DNA of 64,000 bases from Bacteroidota bacterium (GTDB taxonomy: Bacteria; Bacteroidota; Bacteroidia; Flavobacteriales; Flavobacteriaceae), in assembly GCA_018829465.1 (NCBI GenBank), contig JAHJTN010000005.1:124001-188000 (forward strand), written 5' to 3'. How positions within the stretch are numbered: position 1 is the stretch's first letter; the number at the start of each line of letters is the position of its first letter. The translations under genes were made by a program, and so were the position numbers. Positions 1-9,160 of the stretch are shown one piece after another. The notes under the pieces were generated by a model. That model was not told the origin of the DNA. It worked only from the letters and a program-made list of their open reading frames with translations, and made no database searches.

Positions 1-2467
1 CGATTTTTCTCTTCCATCTTCTTATTTTTCTTCGCCATTTGTGTAAAAACCCCGGTGATTTTTCTTCTTCGTGATAGCCTTTGCCATAGCCGTAACCGTA
101 GCCGTAACCATAGCCATAACCGTAGCCATAACCGTAACCATATTTTGCCTTGGCTCTAAAATCGTTATAGACAAAAGAGATGTTCTTCAGAACACCGTCT
201 TTGTATTTCTGGTTGATGGCCAACAGCATATCGCGCTTGGTGTAGTTTTGCCGAACTACAAACACGATGGCATCTACGTATTGAGAAAGCTCAATAGAAT
301 CGGCAACGAGTCCAACGGGAGGCGAATCCACAATAATATAATCGTATCGTTTCTTGAGTTCATCAAAAAGATTAGCTGTTTGCACCCCTATAATGAGCTC
401 AGACGGATTGGGTGGCACAGGACCGGACGGAATTACATCAAAATTTTCAATCTTGGTGTGTTGGATAATTTCATCTATTTCTGCTTGTCCAATCAGGTAA
501 TTCACCAAACCCTCATCGTCTTTGATGCCAAATTCTTTAGTAATTTTGGGTTTGCGCAAATCCATTCCCAACAAGATGGTTTTCTTTCCGCTCAGCGCAT
601 AAATAGTTCCGGTATTGATAGAACAAAATGTTTTGCCTTCGCCACTGACAGAAGAGGTAAACAACAAAGTTTTGCAGCCTTTCAGGTTTTGTCGGCTGTA
701 GATAAATTGTAAACTGGAGCGAATGGCCCTGAATGATTCCGCCACAGCCGACCGGGGCGCATTGAATACAGCCAATTGGTCTTGTCCGCTTCTGCCCACC
801 ACGCCCAACAACGGAATTTGTGACAGTTTATCTAACTCTTCCGGGCTGTGGATATTTGTGTCCATTAACACAATCAGAAAAACAACGGCCAATGGCAACA
901 AAGATCCGACAAACAAGGCCATAATGTAATTCAGTCGCGTATTGGGGCCTACCGGGCCGTTACCTATATCTTTGGCCTCATCTATCACCACTATGTCCGA
1001 TACGTTGGCTGCTCTTACCAATGTGGCTTCACCTTGTTTAGACAAAAAGGTGTTGTATAACTTGTCACTGATGTTGTACCGCCTTTGAATTCCCAATAAT
1101 TGTTGTTCATCTTCGGGCAAGTTTACCAACTCAGCTTCAATTTGCAGGATGCGGTCTTGAAGCCGCCTTCGCTGCTCATTGATGACCGTTCTGTTCGCAT
1201 TTATACTTTCAAAAAGCACTTGCTTGATGGCCTCAATCTCTTTGTTGATTTCCGCAAAAATAGGCGCGTCATCACGCACGGAAACCTCATAACCCGATTT
1301 TTTAACAGACAGTTGCACAATGGAAGATATCCCTGAAGTAATGTTTGGATCATCAATACCTACAGAGGCTGGTGCCGGAATTTCTGAAATATTTTTACCA
1401 GATTTTAAATAATTTTCAAGCGATTGATAGTAACCCAACTTTTGGTCAATTCCCACAATTTGCATATCCAAATCGGTAAGCCTGCCGGAAACTTTGGTAA
1501 TTTCACCGGAAACATCGTACAGCTTATTTTTACGCCGAAACTCATTGAGTTCGTCTTCCACATCGCGCAAACTGGTTGACACATTTGCCAAACTGCTGTC
1601 AATAAAATTGATGGTGTTGGTGGCAAACAAATTTTTTCGGCGCAATTGGTCCTGTTGCAAAACCTTTACACTCGCGTTCAGGTAATCTACCAACCTGGTT
1701 TTGTTAGTTCCGCCAAGCCTGAGCACCAATATAGAAGAATTCCTAGACTCCGGTTCTACAAAAATATTTTTGTAGCGATTGGCAACCCCATCAAAATTGG
1801 AAAAACTAATTTCATACATTTCACCTACAGGCAGCTCTGTAGTAAGTGCCGTAAGGGTGAAGTTTGCAAAAGGCAAAACGACCTTATCCCCCACCGAAAA
1901 AACCTTGCTAAAAGTTCCCGGCGTCACGCCAATTTGCGTCTTTTTTTTGGAATCGTAAAACTGTGCACCCACCGAAGCTGATGCAAACTCGGCACGCAAC
2001 TCAAACTGGTTGTTTTCTAAAAAAATAATGTTGAACGGAACGCCCAAAGCCTGTGGTGCTTTTCTATCTATGTCAATTACAAAAGGGACTTGCTTGTAAA
2101 CATCTCTTTTGAAATACGCTTCCTGTTTGTAGTAATTGATAAAAAAATCGAGCTGGTCAACCACCTTTTCGTTGTGCGTTCTAGACTTTAAAGTGGTGAT
2201 GACGGTCTGTACTTTGTCGGTGGTTCCGCCCCAGTTAAAAGTTAAACTTGTGTTGGATGTGAAAAATGGATTTTGTTCGTCCTTGATGGTAATCAAGGTG
2301 TCCATGTTATAGATGGGTTGCTCACGCTGGTTGATCTTGTAGGCAATGTACATGGCGATGGCGATGCACACCACAAAGTATTTCCAATAACTCAAAATCT
2401 TTATCAAAAAAGACTTAAAGTCGAAGTTACTTTGAACCTGCGAGACGTTAAAATTTTCTTCTATCAT
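1..2467 (-). CDS. wzc: Wzc/GumC-type polysaccharide co-polymerase with BY-kinase domain, 3' end beyond window
   Basis: Inner-membrane chain-length regulator and tyrosine autokinase of capsule or exopolysaccharide export. 822 codons are visible and the frame is still open at base 1. A first membrane segment lies near residues 25-45, then a long periplasmic Wzz/GNVR-like region with coiled coil, a second membrane segment near 512-537, and a cytoplasmic P-loop kinase with Walker A SGEGKT near 606, a Walker A' strand ending MDLRKPK, and Walker B YIIVDSPP. The family carries a tyrosine cluster at its C-terminus for autophosphorylation. Here residues 776-795 are ten perfect Tyr-Gly dipeptides followed by KGYHEEE and a very basic stretch, which is unusually regular. 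The ATG at 2467 lies 8 nt after the stop of the Wza-like gene, so the two are probably co-transcribed. Family assignment is firm; the polymer handled is unknown. Confidence 0.92.
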   Translation of the reverse strand, partial: MIEENFNVSQVQSNFDFKSFLIKILSYWKYFVVCIAIAMYIAYKINQREQPIYNMDTLITIKDEQNPFFTSNTSLTFNWGGTTDKVQTVITTLKSRTHNEKVVDQLDFFINYYKQEAYFKRDVYKQVPFVIDIDRKAPQALGVPFNIIFLENNQFELRAEFASASVGAQFYDSKKKTQIGVTPGTFSKVFSVGDKVVLPFANFTLTALTTELPVGEMYEISFSNFDGVANRYKNIFVEPESRNSSILVLRLGGTNKTRLVDYLNASVKVLQQDQLRRKNLFATNTINFIDSSLANVSTSLRDVEDELNEFRRKNKLYDVSGEITKVSGRLTDLDMQIVGIDQKLGYYQSLENYLKSGKNISEIPAPASVGIDDPNITSGISSIVQLSVKKSGYEVSVRDDAPIFAEINKEIEAIKQVLFESINANRTVINEQRRRLQDRILQIEAELVNLPEDEQQLLGIQRRYNISDKLYNTFLSKQGEATLVRAANVSDIVVIDEAKDIGNGPVGPNTRLNYIMALFVGSLLPLAVVFLIVLMDTNIHSPEELDKLSQIPLLGVVGRSGQDQLAVFNAPRSAVAESFRAIRSSLQFIYSRQNLKGCKTLLFTSSVSGEGKTFCSINTGTIYALSGKKTILLGMDLRKPKITKEFGIKDDEGLVNYLIGQAEIDEIIQHTKIENFDVIPSGPVPPNPSELIIGVQTANLFDELKKRYDYIIVDSPPVGLVADSIELSQYVDAIVFVVRQNYTKRDMLLAINQKYKDGVLKNISFVYNDFRAKAKYGYGYGYGYGYGYGYGYGYGKGYHEEEKSPGFLHKWRRKIRRWKRKI
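83..142 (-). repeat. Hexanucleotide-like repeat coding (Tyr-Gly)x10
   Basis: Ten consecutive TAY-GGY codon pairs lie inside the kinase gene. Codon third positions vary (TAT/TAC and GGT/GGC), so the DNA repeat is imperfect while the peptide repeat is perfect. That suggests selection on the protein rather than very recent slippage. The copy number could still change by slippage, altering the number of phosphorylatable tyrosines. Confidence 0.9.
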
Positions 2468-2475
2468 AACCTCGT

Positions 2476-3279
2476 CTATCGTGTTGTCAACAAAATCGTA
2501 GTGGTAACCAAAGACAGCACCGTGATAATGGTTGACAATGATTGCAGTGCGGTGGTACCTGTTCCCAGTGATTTTTGAGGCAGTGGCCTTACGTAAATAA
2601 TGTCATTCGGCTTGAGCATAAAATAAGGCGATGCAAAAGCCGATGCTTTGGTGATATCTATGGTGTGAATTTTCCTGCCCTCAGGATACTGACGGATGAC
2701 TTTAATATCTCTCTTGTCACCTGTCAAACTTACTTCACCTGAATTCGCCAAAGCCTCTATAATATTTACCTGTTCTTGAAGAAGGGATTTACCTCCGGGT
2801 GAGCCCACTTCTCCGGTTACCGTAAATCGGAAACCTGCCAACTTAACCGTTACAAAAAAGCTGGCATCTGTCTTGAAATAGTCCTGAAGCAAACGCTGTT
2901 CAATTTTGGATCTGACTTCTTCAATAGCATAGCCCAAAACATTGATCTCTCCCAGCGTTGGAATTCGGATATTTCCGTGCAAATCTACCGTAAACCCGGT
3001 AAAATAAGACCCTCCGGTTTGTGCACCACCCGATGGCACCGCTGCCGAGTTGGAAATAGGATTGAACAATTGGGCAAGATTTTCATCTGTAGTTTTTACC
3101 GTGATGCTCAACACATCACCAATCTGTACTTCGTAAGGTGACTTTGGTGTATCGTAAAAAATACTGTCATTGCCGATCATCAATTCTTCTTCCTGCAAAA
3201 GCGTAATTTGTTTTTGCGAAATGCACGAGCTCATCAAAACCACAAAAAGTAGGTTAAACCGCCAAAAAGTTACAGACAT
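2476..3279 (-). CDS. wza: Wza-like polysaccharide export outer-membrane lipoprotein
   Basis: Outer-membrane export channel of a capsule/exopolysaccharide system, 267 aa from the chosen start. It begins MSVTFWRF, has a lipoprotein signal with lipobox LMSSC (Cys19), then a Poly_export domain (YEVQIGDVLSITV region), an SLBB-like domain (FRFTVTGEVGSPG onward), and ends in a hydrophobic helix (ALQSLSTIITVLSLV region) matching the membrane-spanning C-terminal helix known in Wza. The frame is open up to 3381. I reject the upstream ATG because the signal peptide starts at 3279 and a TATATTTG -7 box lies at 3306-3313, placing transcription start inside the longer frame. It precedes the Wzc-like kinase by 8 nt. 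Together they are the export/co-polymerase core of a locus continuing left of the window. Confidence 0.92.
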   Translation of the reverse strand: MSVTFWRFNLLFVVLMSSCISQKQITLLQEEELMIGNDSIFYDTPKSPYEVQIGDVLSITVKTTDENLAQLFNPISNSAAVPSGGAQTGGSYFTGFTVDLHGNIRIPTLGEINVLGYAIEEVRSKIEQRLLQDYFKTDASFFVTVKLAGFRFTVTGEVGSPGGKSLLQEQVNIIEALANSGEVSLTGDKRDIKVIRQYPEGRKIHTIDITKASAFASPYFMLKPNDIIYVRPLPQKSLGTGTTALQSLSTIITVLSLVTTTILLTTR

Positions 3280-3305
3280 AAAAAGCGCATTTGTTAGTTT
3301 GTGAA

Positions 3306-3313
3306 CAAATATA
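3306..3313 (-). promoter_or_regulatory. -7 promoter box TATATTTG for the polysaccharide export pair
   Basis: Perfect TAnnTTTG on the minus strand, 27 nt before the chosen start at 3279. A good -33 TTG at canonical spacing is not obvious; the nearest TTGs are closer (about 13 nt). It supports the internal start codon. Confidence 0.55.
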
Positions 3314-3349
3314 GTCGGTAAATCAACAATACTAAAAAAATATCGTCTA

Positions 3350-3376
3350 TTGACCGTTTTTTTCTGATTAAATTTG
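3350..3376 (+). promoter_or_regulatory. Promoter TTG-N16-TAAATTTG giving a near-leaderless mRNA
   Basis: A TTG at 3350-3352 and TAAATTTG at 3369-3376 match the Bacteroidota promoter form with slightly short spacing. The -7 box ends 13 nt before the GTG start at 3390, so the 5' leader would be only a few bases. It faces away from the export-gene promoter in the same 110-bp gap. Confidence 0.5.
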
Positions 3377-3389
3377 CCCAAAAAAACAC

Positions 3390-5240
3390 GTGAATTTAAT
3401 TTCCATAGAAAATATTTCCAAATCTTTTGGCGAAAGGGTCATTTTTGAAAAACTATCTTTCGGTATCAACAAAGGACAAAAAATTGCACTCATCGCCAAA
3501 AACGGCACCGGCAAAACGTGTATTTTGAAAATTGTGGGCGGCACAGACCTTCCCGATACCGGCCAGGTAAACTACAGAAAAGACCTCAAAATTGCCTACT
3601 TGGAGCAACAGCCCGATTTTCCGGAAGCATTGACCGTAGAAGAAACCATTTTGGCTTCTGGGCACGAAACCCTGAAAGTCATCGCCCAATACGAACACGC
3701 GCTCCAAAATATGGATGACGACCAAGCCTACCAAAAAGCTTTCGAAAAAATGGAACAATTACAGGCTTGGGATTTCGAAAACGAATACCAACAAGTGCTG
3801 TCCTTGCTCAAATTAGAAGACCTGAACCAAAAAGTGGGCAAACTTTCGGGCGGCCAAAAAAGGCGTTTGGCTCTGGCCATTGCCATCTTGCAAAAACCGG
3901 ATGTGATGCTGCTCGATGAGCCTACCAACCACTTGGATCTGGACATGATTGAATGGCTCGAAAAGTTTTTTGAAAAGGAGAATGTTACGCTGCTTATGGT
4001 GAGTCACGACCGGTACTTTCTGGAACGTGTCTGCAACGAAATTATCGAGTTGGAAAATGGCCAACTCTACAGCTATAAAGGCAACTACAGCAACTATCTG
4101 GAGAAAAAGCAAGCCAGACTGGATGCGGAAGCTGCCGAAACCAGCAAGGCAAGAAACCTGTTTGTAAAAGAACTCGACTGGATGCGGCGTCAGCCCAAAG
4201 CCCGTACCACCAAGTCCAAATCGCGTATAGATGATTTTTATGAAATCAAAGAAAAAGCGCAAAAAAGACGCAAGGAACATCAAATGGAGCTCGAAATCAA
4301 TATGGAACGCATGGGCAACAAGATTGTCGAGTTTCATCAGGTGGGTTTGTCCTACGGCGATTTGCCTATTTTAAAACAATTTAACTATCGTTTTCAACCC
4401 GGCGAACGCATTGGAATCATCGGAAAAAACGGAACGGGAAAAACCACTTTCCTCAACTTAGTCACCCAACAAATGCAACCGGACAACGGCAAAATTGTCA
4501 TCGGCGAAACCATCAAATTCGGCTATTATCAACAAAGTGGTATTGACATTGTTCCGGGGCAAAAAGTGATTGAAGTCATCAAAAAATTTGGCGAATTTAT
4601 TCCCCTCAAAAAAGGCAAGCAAATTTCTGCCGAACAATTGCTGGAACGATTTCTGTTTGACAGAAAACAACAATATGACTATGTGGAAAAGCTCAGTGGT
4701 GGCGAACAAAAAAGACTGTATCTCTGTACTGTGCTCATCCAAAATCCCAATTTTCTGATTTTGGACGAACCCACCAACGACTTGGACATCCTCACTTTAA
4801 ACGTTTTGGAAAACTTCCTGCTCGACTATCCGGGTTGTTTGCTCGTGGTGTCTCACGACCGGTATTTTATGGACAAAATCGTTGATCACCTGTTTGTGTT
4901 TAGAGGACAAGCGGAAATAGAGGATTTTCCGGGCAATTATTCAGATTTCAGGGCTTACGAAGAAAGCAAATCGCCTCAAGATAAAAAACCGGAAAAATCA
5001 GGAGAAATCAAAGCGAAAGGGCAAACCGTAGGCTTGTCATCTCAAGAAAAAAAACAAGTTCGAGACTTGGAAAACGAACTTGAAAAGCTCGCAACAGAAA
5101 AGCAGCAATTAGAACAAAAATTTACCAACACAGCACTGTCGCCCGAAGAGATTACTAAAATCTCCATTCAGCTGAATGAGGTCAACCAAACCATAGATGA
5201 AAAAGAAATGTTGTGGTTAGAATTGACCGACAAGCAGTGA
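3390..5240 (+). CDS. uup: ABC-F family ATPase, Uup-like
   Basis: Soluble tandem ABC ATPase, 616 aa, of the ribosome-associated ABC-F group; it has no membrane segments. The first nucleotide-binding domain has Walker A AKNGTGKT (36-43, with Ala where Gly is usual), signature LSGGQKRR and Walker B VMLLDEPTNHLD. The second has GKNGTGKT near 344-351, LSGGEQKRLYL and FLILDEPTNDLD. The C-terminus, from about residue 545, is a charged coiled coil (DLENELEKLATEKQQLEQK region) as in Uup. The start is GTG: an in-frame TAA lies at 3369-3371 and no ATG follows before the conserved beginning. Family role is translation factor or DNA-linked function; antibiotic protection by some ABC-F members cannot be claimed here. 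Confidence 0.92.
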   Translation: MNLISIENISKSFGERVIFEKLSFGINKGQKIALIAKNGTGKTCILKIVGGTDLPDTGQVNYRKDLKIAYLEQQPDFPEALTVEETILASGHETLKVIAQYEHALQNMDDDQAYQKAFEKMEQLQAWDFENEYQQVLSLLKLEDLNQKVGKLSGGQKRRLALAIAILQKPDVMLLDEPTNHLDLDMIEWLEKFFEKENVTLLMVSHDRYFLERVCNEIIELENGQLYSYKGNYSNYLEKKQARLDAEAAETSKARNLFVKELDWMRRQPKARTTKSKSRIDDFYEIKEKAQKRRKEHQMELEINMERMGNKIVEFHQVGLSYGDLPILKQFNYRFQPGERIGIIGKNGTGKTTFLNLVTQQMQPDNGKIVIGETIKFGYYQQSGIDIVPGQKVIEVIKKFGEFIPLKKGKQISAEQLLERFLFDRKQQYDYVEKLSGGEQKRLYLCTVLIQNPNFLILDEPTNDLDILTLNVLENFLLDYPGCLLVVSHDRYFMDKIVDHLFVFRGQAEIEDFPGNYSDFRAYEESKSPQDKKPEKSGEIKAKGQTVGLSSQEKKQVRDLENELEKLATEKQQLEQKFTNTALSPEEITKISIQLNEVNQTIDEKEMLWLELTDKQ

Positions 5241-5259
5241 GCGGCTTCGGAAAACTGCG

Positions 5260-5805
5260 TTAGGAAGCTTGCTGTTCAATAAGAATCAATGCAAAAACCG
5301 CGTAGTTAATCATGTCTTGGTAGTTTGCTTCCAATCCTTCAGAGACTAAGGTTTTGCCCTTGTTTTCTTCTATTTGTTTGATTCTGAGTATTTTTTGCAG
5401 AATAAGATCTGTCAAAGAAGAAATTCGCAAACTGCGCCAAACCTCTCCGTAATCGTGATTTTTATCCATCATCAAGGCTTTGGCTTCTGCAATTTTAGCC
5501 TTGTATTTTTCAAGCGCTTGAGCCACCGTCAAATCGGGTTGTTGCACTACGCCCAAATCCAATTGAATAAGCGCAATAGCCGAGTAGTTTATAATGCCGA
5601 TAAACTCCGAAGATTCGTCTTCGTCAACTTTTTTAAGGTCGTTTTCTTGAATGGTTCGGATGCGTTGCGCCTTGATGAAAATTTGATCGGTAAGCGACGG
5701 CAATCGCAAAATACGCCAAGCAGCGCCGTAGTCTTTGAGTTTTTTCTCAAATAAATCGGCGCATTGGGCAACTATTGCATCAAATTGTTCAGCAGTATGC
5801 AACAT
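5260..5805 (-). CDS. DUF1599 (nucleotide modification associated domain 1) protein
   Basis: Small soluble protein of 181 aa built from an internal duplication. DYGAAWRILR at residues 25-34 with SLTD at 37-40 is repeated as DYGEVWRSLR at 118-127 with SLTD at 130-133, each followed by a KxxRIxxI helix and a later INYxxxALI helix. This is the pattern of DUF1599, common in Bacteroidota and of unknown biochemical role. The family's name comes from genome-context links to nucleotide modification, not from an assay. It converges on the ABC-F gene with a 19-nt gap lacking a clear terminator. Confidence 0.85.
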   Translation of the reverse strand: MLHTAEQFDAIVAQCADLFEKKLKDYGAAWRILRLPSLTDQIFIKAQRIRTIQENDLKKVDEDESSEFIGIINYSAIALIQLDLGVVQQPDLTVAQALEKYKAKIAEAKALMMDKNHDYGEVWRSLRISSLTDLILQKILRIKQIEENKGKTLVSEGLEANYQDMINYAVFALILIEQQAS

Positions 5806-5855
5806 ATAAGTTGTTTTGGCAAAGGTGAAAAAAATTGCGGACTTTCTTTTAAAAA

Positions 5856-6668
5856 TTATTTAACGCTATGCACAACACGCTGTGGAAAAGGTATTTCGAT
5901 GTTTGCCGCATCAAAACGGTTTTTAGTTTCTTCAATCAAATAAAAATTGACGTCCCAAAAATCTTCATTTTTGGCCCAAATTCGCAAGGATAAATTTACC
6001 GAACTATCTGCCAATTCAGCTACAAAAACCACCGGTTCCGGATCTGTCAAAACTTTGGGATGCTCGTGGGCAATGGCCAGTAAAATTTCTTTGGCTTGTT
6101 TAATATTTGAGCCATAGGATATGCCCACTACAAAGTTTTTACGCCTGGTTTCTTCCCCGTTATAATTGATAATGGTGTCGTTAGATAGTTTGCCGTTTGG
6201 CACGATAGCCAGTTGGTTGTCAACCGTATTCAACTTTGTGCTGAAAATACCAATTGCTTTAACCGTTCCCGACACACCCACGGCATCTATAAAATCACCC
6301 ACTTTGAAGGGTTTAAAAATCAGGATGAGTACACCTCCCGCAAAATTGGCCAGCGAGCCCTGAAGCGACAGACCAATGGCCAAGGAAGCTGCACCCAAAA
6401 TTGCAATAAAACTCGATGTTTGCACGCCAAGTTGTGCAACCACCAAGATAAACAACAAAACTTTGAGAGAAATATGGATAAGGCTGTTTAAAAAATACTG
6501 AAGCGTGATGTCGAGCTCACGCTTCACCATCATCTTTTTGGTCACATTTGTAAAAAGTCTAATGATGCGGATACCTATGAAAAATATGAGCAACGCCACC
6601 AACAATTTTGGTGAATAGTCAATGGCCAAATCCAATAATTTCTGAAAGTAATCTTTAACTAAATCCAT
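5856..6668 (-). CDS. Small-conductance mechanosensitive channel family protein (MscS)
   Basis: Inner-membrane channel of 270 aa that releases solutes on hypo-osmotic shock in characterised relatives. Three membrane helices occupy about residues 18-36, 58-80 and 84-110. The third merges into the conserved MscS pore and beta domain: GSLANFAGGVLILIFKPFKVGDFI, then VDNQLAIVPNGKLSNDTIINY and the alpha/beta C-terminal domain. Length fits the minimal MscS class. It stands 51 bp upstream of the DUF1599 gene on the same strand and may share its transcript. Confidence 0.92.
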   Translation of the reverse strand: MDLVKDYFQKLLDLAIDYSPKLLVALLIFFIGIRIIRLFTNVTKKMMVKRELDITLQYFLNSLIHISLKVLLFILVVAQLGVQTSSFIAILGAASLAIGLSLQGSLANFAGGVLILIFKPFKVGDFIDAVGVSGTVKAIGIFSTKLNTVDNQLAIVPNGKLSNDTIINYNGEETRRKNFVVGISYGSNIKQAKEILLAIAHEHPKVLTDPEPVVFVAELADSSVNLSLRIWAKNEDFWDVNFYLIEETKNRFDAANIEIPFPQRVVHSVK

Positions 6669-6964
6669 TTTTTATGCTATTTTTTTTGAAAGTTGCAAGA
6701 TATTAAAATCTATGGTTTTGTCAGTAAAGAACGCATTAATTCACCATAAAATTGATTGAAACAGAATGGATTTTAGGACCTACGGTTGGTGAAGATGCTG
6801 AAACGAGTTCAGCATGACAGGTTTGTTGAGTTCATTATGACAAGTAGGAGGGGCTCAGCGTAACTGTAGCGCATTGATGCACAATGTTTTTTAAAAAATG
6901 ACGCATGCAAAAATCCCCTCAAAGGTTTAATCGACTGCGATTTATGTATGAAAACACAATAAAA
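6669..6964. other. Intergenic stretch with REP-like hairpin
   Basis: About 296 bp between two minus-strand genes with no convincing gene. At 6795-6815 is a perfect hairpin, ATGCTGAA, 5-nt loop, TTCAGCAT, followed by GACA. A degenerate second half (TTGAGTTCATTATGACA) follows at about 6823. It resembles the interspersed TTCAGCATGAC repeats common in flavobacterial genomes. Confidence 0.55.
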
Positions 6965-8806
6965 TTAATCCTTCAATACACGAAATTCAATCGCCGAACT
7001 GTTGTAAACCCGATGTGTTTGTTTCTGAAAATCTTCCTCGGTTGCTTTAAAAATATTGGGCACAAAAGTTTGCGGGTTTAAATCAATCAAAGGAAACCAA
7101 GTGCTTTGTATTTGCACCTGAATTTTATGTCCTTTTTTAAAGGTGTGCAATACGTCTTGCAGCTTGATATCAACCGCCGTTACCTCATCCGGCACAAAGG
7201 GTTCGGGTTTCTCAAAACCGTTTCTAAACCTGCCTCGCATTACCTCGCTGCGCACCATTTGGTGGTAGTTGCTCATCTTGAGGTGGTCTTGGGTTTCCGG
7301 GTATTCTTCGTGGTCGGGCGGGTACACATCAATAAGTTTTACTACCCAATCGGCATCGGTGCCGGTGGTGCTCACACGCAGTTTGGCCAAAAGGTCGCCC
7401 ACCATGGTAAGATCGGCTTCCAGCACATCGGTTTCATAAACCAACACATCCGGACGACGTGCAGCAAAACGCTGGTCGTCAGTCATGTATTTTCGGGGTG
7501 TAAAAACCACTTTGATATCTTCTGTGTAGGGAACAGGCTTAGCCGGATCGCTTACAAACTCGCGGAATGAAAATTCGCGTGTGGCAAATTCGGCCAATGC
7601 ACCCTGCCGCGTCATAGAGAAGCTTTTGGTTTCTGCTTCTTTTGGTGGCCATTCCGCAAAGTTGCGCCATACTTTTTTGCCGGTATCAAAGATGTGTGCC
7701 TCCGGCAAACGCGAGTTGGCATCGCCACTTCCTTTTAAGAAATGATGAAAAAATTGGGTTTCCACTTCTTTCTGATAGGTTTCAGAAATACGATCGCCAA
7801 AATACACATTGCCAACAGCCTGTCGTTCTCTGGCGCGTGCCCAATCGCCGTGACTCCAAGGTCCCATCACTATGGTGTTGTAGTTTGAACTGTTTTTTTC
7901 AATGGCTTGGTAGGTGTTTAGCGGGCCGTATAAATCCTCTGCATCAAACAGTCCACCCACTATCATCACAGCCGGCTTGATGTCTTTCATGTGTTGCACA
8001 ATCCCGCGAGATTGCCAAAAAGTATCGTAATTTGGGTGTTCTTTGAGTTGCTGCCAAAACACATTGCTTTGGTCGTAGTAGGCATCTAGCTTTGAAAGTG
8101 GCGTGTGGTCCAAATAGAATTGATACATGTCTTTGGTGCCAATATTCGGCATGGTGTACCAAGCCTCGGTTGTGGGTTCGGTTTTTTCATGCCCAAAAAG
8201 TGCCGTAGCTATCCAATAGCTGAGCAAATAGGCACCGTTGTGGTGAAAATCATCAAAAAAGAAATCGCCTATAGGTGCTTGGGGCGAAACGGCTTTAAGA
8301 GCCGGATGGCCGCTCAGAAGGCTGTAGGTAGCGTAAAAACCGGGATAAGAAATACCCCAAACGCCCACTTTGCCGTTGTTATTGGCTACATTTTTCACCA
8401 ACCAATCGATGGTGTCGTAAGTATCAGAAGCCTCGTCGGTTTGTTTTTTCTTTTTGTTGGGGATAAAGGCACGCATATTGTCATACACCCCTTCAGAATT
8501 CCACCTGCCGCGCACATCTTGATACACAATTATGTATCCCTCTTCCATCATGGTACTGTTCGGGCCGATATTTCTGCGAAAAGCATCCGGGCCGTATGGG
8601 GCGCAACTGTAGGGTGTGCGTTGCAGCAAAATCGGATATTCCTGAGAAGTATCTTTGGGGCTATAGATGGTGGTGTGCAGTTTGATACCGTCGCGCATGG
8701 CAATGGTCACTTCTTGTTTGTCGTAGTGTTCTTCAACTTTGAATTCTTGGGCAATGAGTGTGCTTTGTACCCAAAGCAAGCCAACGAAAAGAATGAGTTT
8801 ACGCAT
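6965..8806 (-). CDS. Secreted CocE/NonD family hydrolase (peptidase S15-like)
   Basis: Alpha/beta hydrolase of 613 aa. The start at 8806 (MRKLILFVGLLWVQSTLIAQ) gives a clean signal peptide, and an earlier in-frame ATG at 8839 would spoil it. The catalytic triad is visible as Ser153 in WGISYPG, an Asp near 288 in GGLFDAEDLYGP and a His near 319 in GPWSHGDWAR. The C-terminal third is the jelly-roll domain of the X-Pro dipeptidyl-peptidase/cocaine esterase family, ending FPLIDLNPQTF. Members hydrolyse acyl esters, acylated beta-lactams or dipeptides; the substrate here is unknown. It probably acts in the periplasm or outside the cell and appears monocistronic. Confidence 0.9.
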   Translation of the reverse strand: MRKLILFVGLLWVQSTLIAQEFKVEEHYDKQEVTIAMRDGIKLHTTIYSPKDTSQEYPILLQRTPYSCAPYGPDAFRRNIGPNSTMMEEGYIIVYQDVRGRWNSEGVYDNMRAFIPNKKKKQTDEASDTYDTIDWLVKNVANNNGKVGVWGISYPGFYATYSLLSGHPALKAVSPQAPIGDFFFDDFHHNGAYLLSYWIATALFGHEKTEPTTEAWYTMPNIGTKDMYQFYLDHTPLSKLDAYYDQSNVFWQQLKEHPNYDTFWQSRGIVQHMKDIKPAVMIVGGLFDAEDLYGPLNTYQAIEKNSSNYNTIVMGPWSHGDWARARERQAVGNVYFGDRISETYQKEVETQFFHHFLKGSGDANSRLPEAHIFDTGKKVWRNFAEWPPKEAETKSFSMTRQGALAEFATREFSFREFVSDPAKPVPYTEDIKVVFTPRKYMTDDQRFAARRPDVLVYETDVLEADLTMVGDLLAKLRVSTTGTDADWVVKLIDVYPPDHEEYPETQDHLKMSNYHQMVRSEVMRGRFRNGFEKPEPFVPDEVTAVDIKLQDVLHTFKKGHKIQVQIQSTWFPLIDLNPQTFVPNIFKATEEDFQKQTHRVYNSSAIEFRVLKD

Positions 8807-9016
8807 GATGTGTTTGTTTAACAGATGGTAAAAGTGCAAAAAAAGGCAGACTGTTGCAAATTATATTTGTTTGCAGACTATCATCCTTAGAAATCCGTTC
8901 GCTTGATTAAGTAACCCTTTAGAGCAAGTACATGATGTTTTTCAAAAAATGCTATATTTACCTTACGTTAATGAAGCACACATTTTATTTTGCGCACCCG
9001 CTACCGCAAAAACGGA
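8807..9016. other. Intergenic region upstream of the CocE-like gene
   Basis: I see no gene or clear hairpin here. The only open stretch is a 26-codon frame from the ATG at 8973, whose composition is unconvincing. Confidence 0.4.
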
Positions 9017-9139
9017 ATGCACCAAAACAACCTCATCAAAGAAACCAATAAAATGTTTCAATCAAATTTTCAGGTTTTTAAAAATTTTGAAGGGGTAACA
9101 AATGTTGTTGATGCTGTAAACGGGAACAGTCAGAATTAA
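9017..9139 (+). CDS. Possible 40-aa small protein
   Basis: A 40-codon frame begins MHQNNLIKETNKMFQSNF and ends at TAA 9137-9139. It is polar with a short hydrophobic-charged pattern and has no recognised family. It lies 21 bp upstream of a better-supported 51-aa membrane protein on the same strand, which is the main reason to list it. It could be a chance frame in the leader of that gene. Confidence 0.2.
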   Translation: MHQNNLIKETNKMFQSNFQVFKNFEGVTNVVDAVNGNSQN

Positions 9140-9160
9140 ATATTAAAAAACGTAGTCACA

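Noticed and set aside
71-712. Long plus-strand frame with alternating Ala-Val-Thr repeats
   Set aside because: Antisense shadow of the kinase gene; its repeat is the complement of the Tyr-Gly codons.
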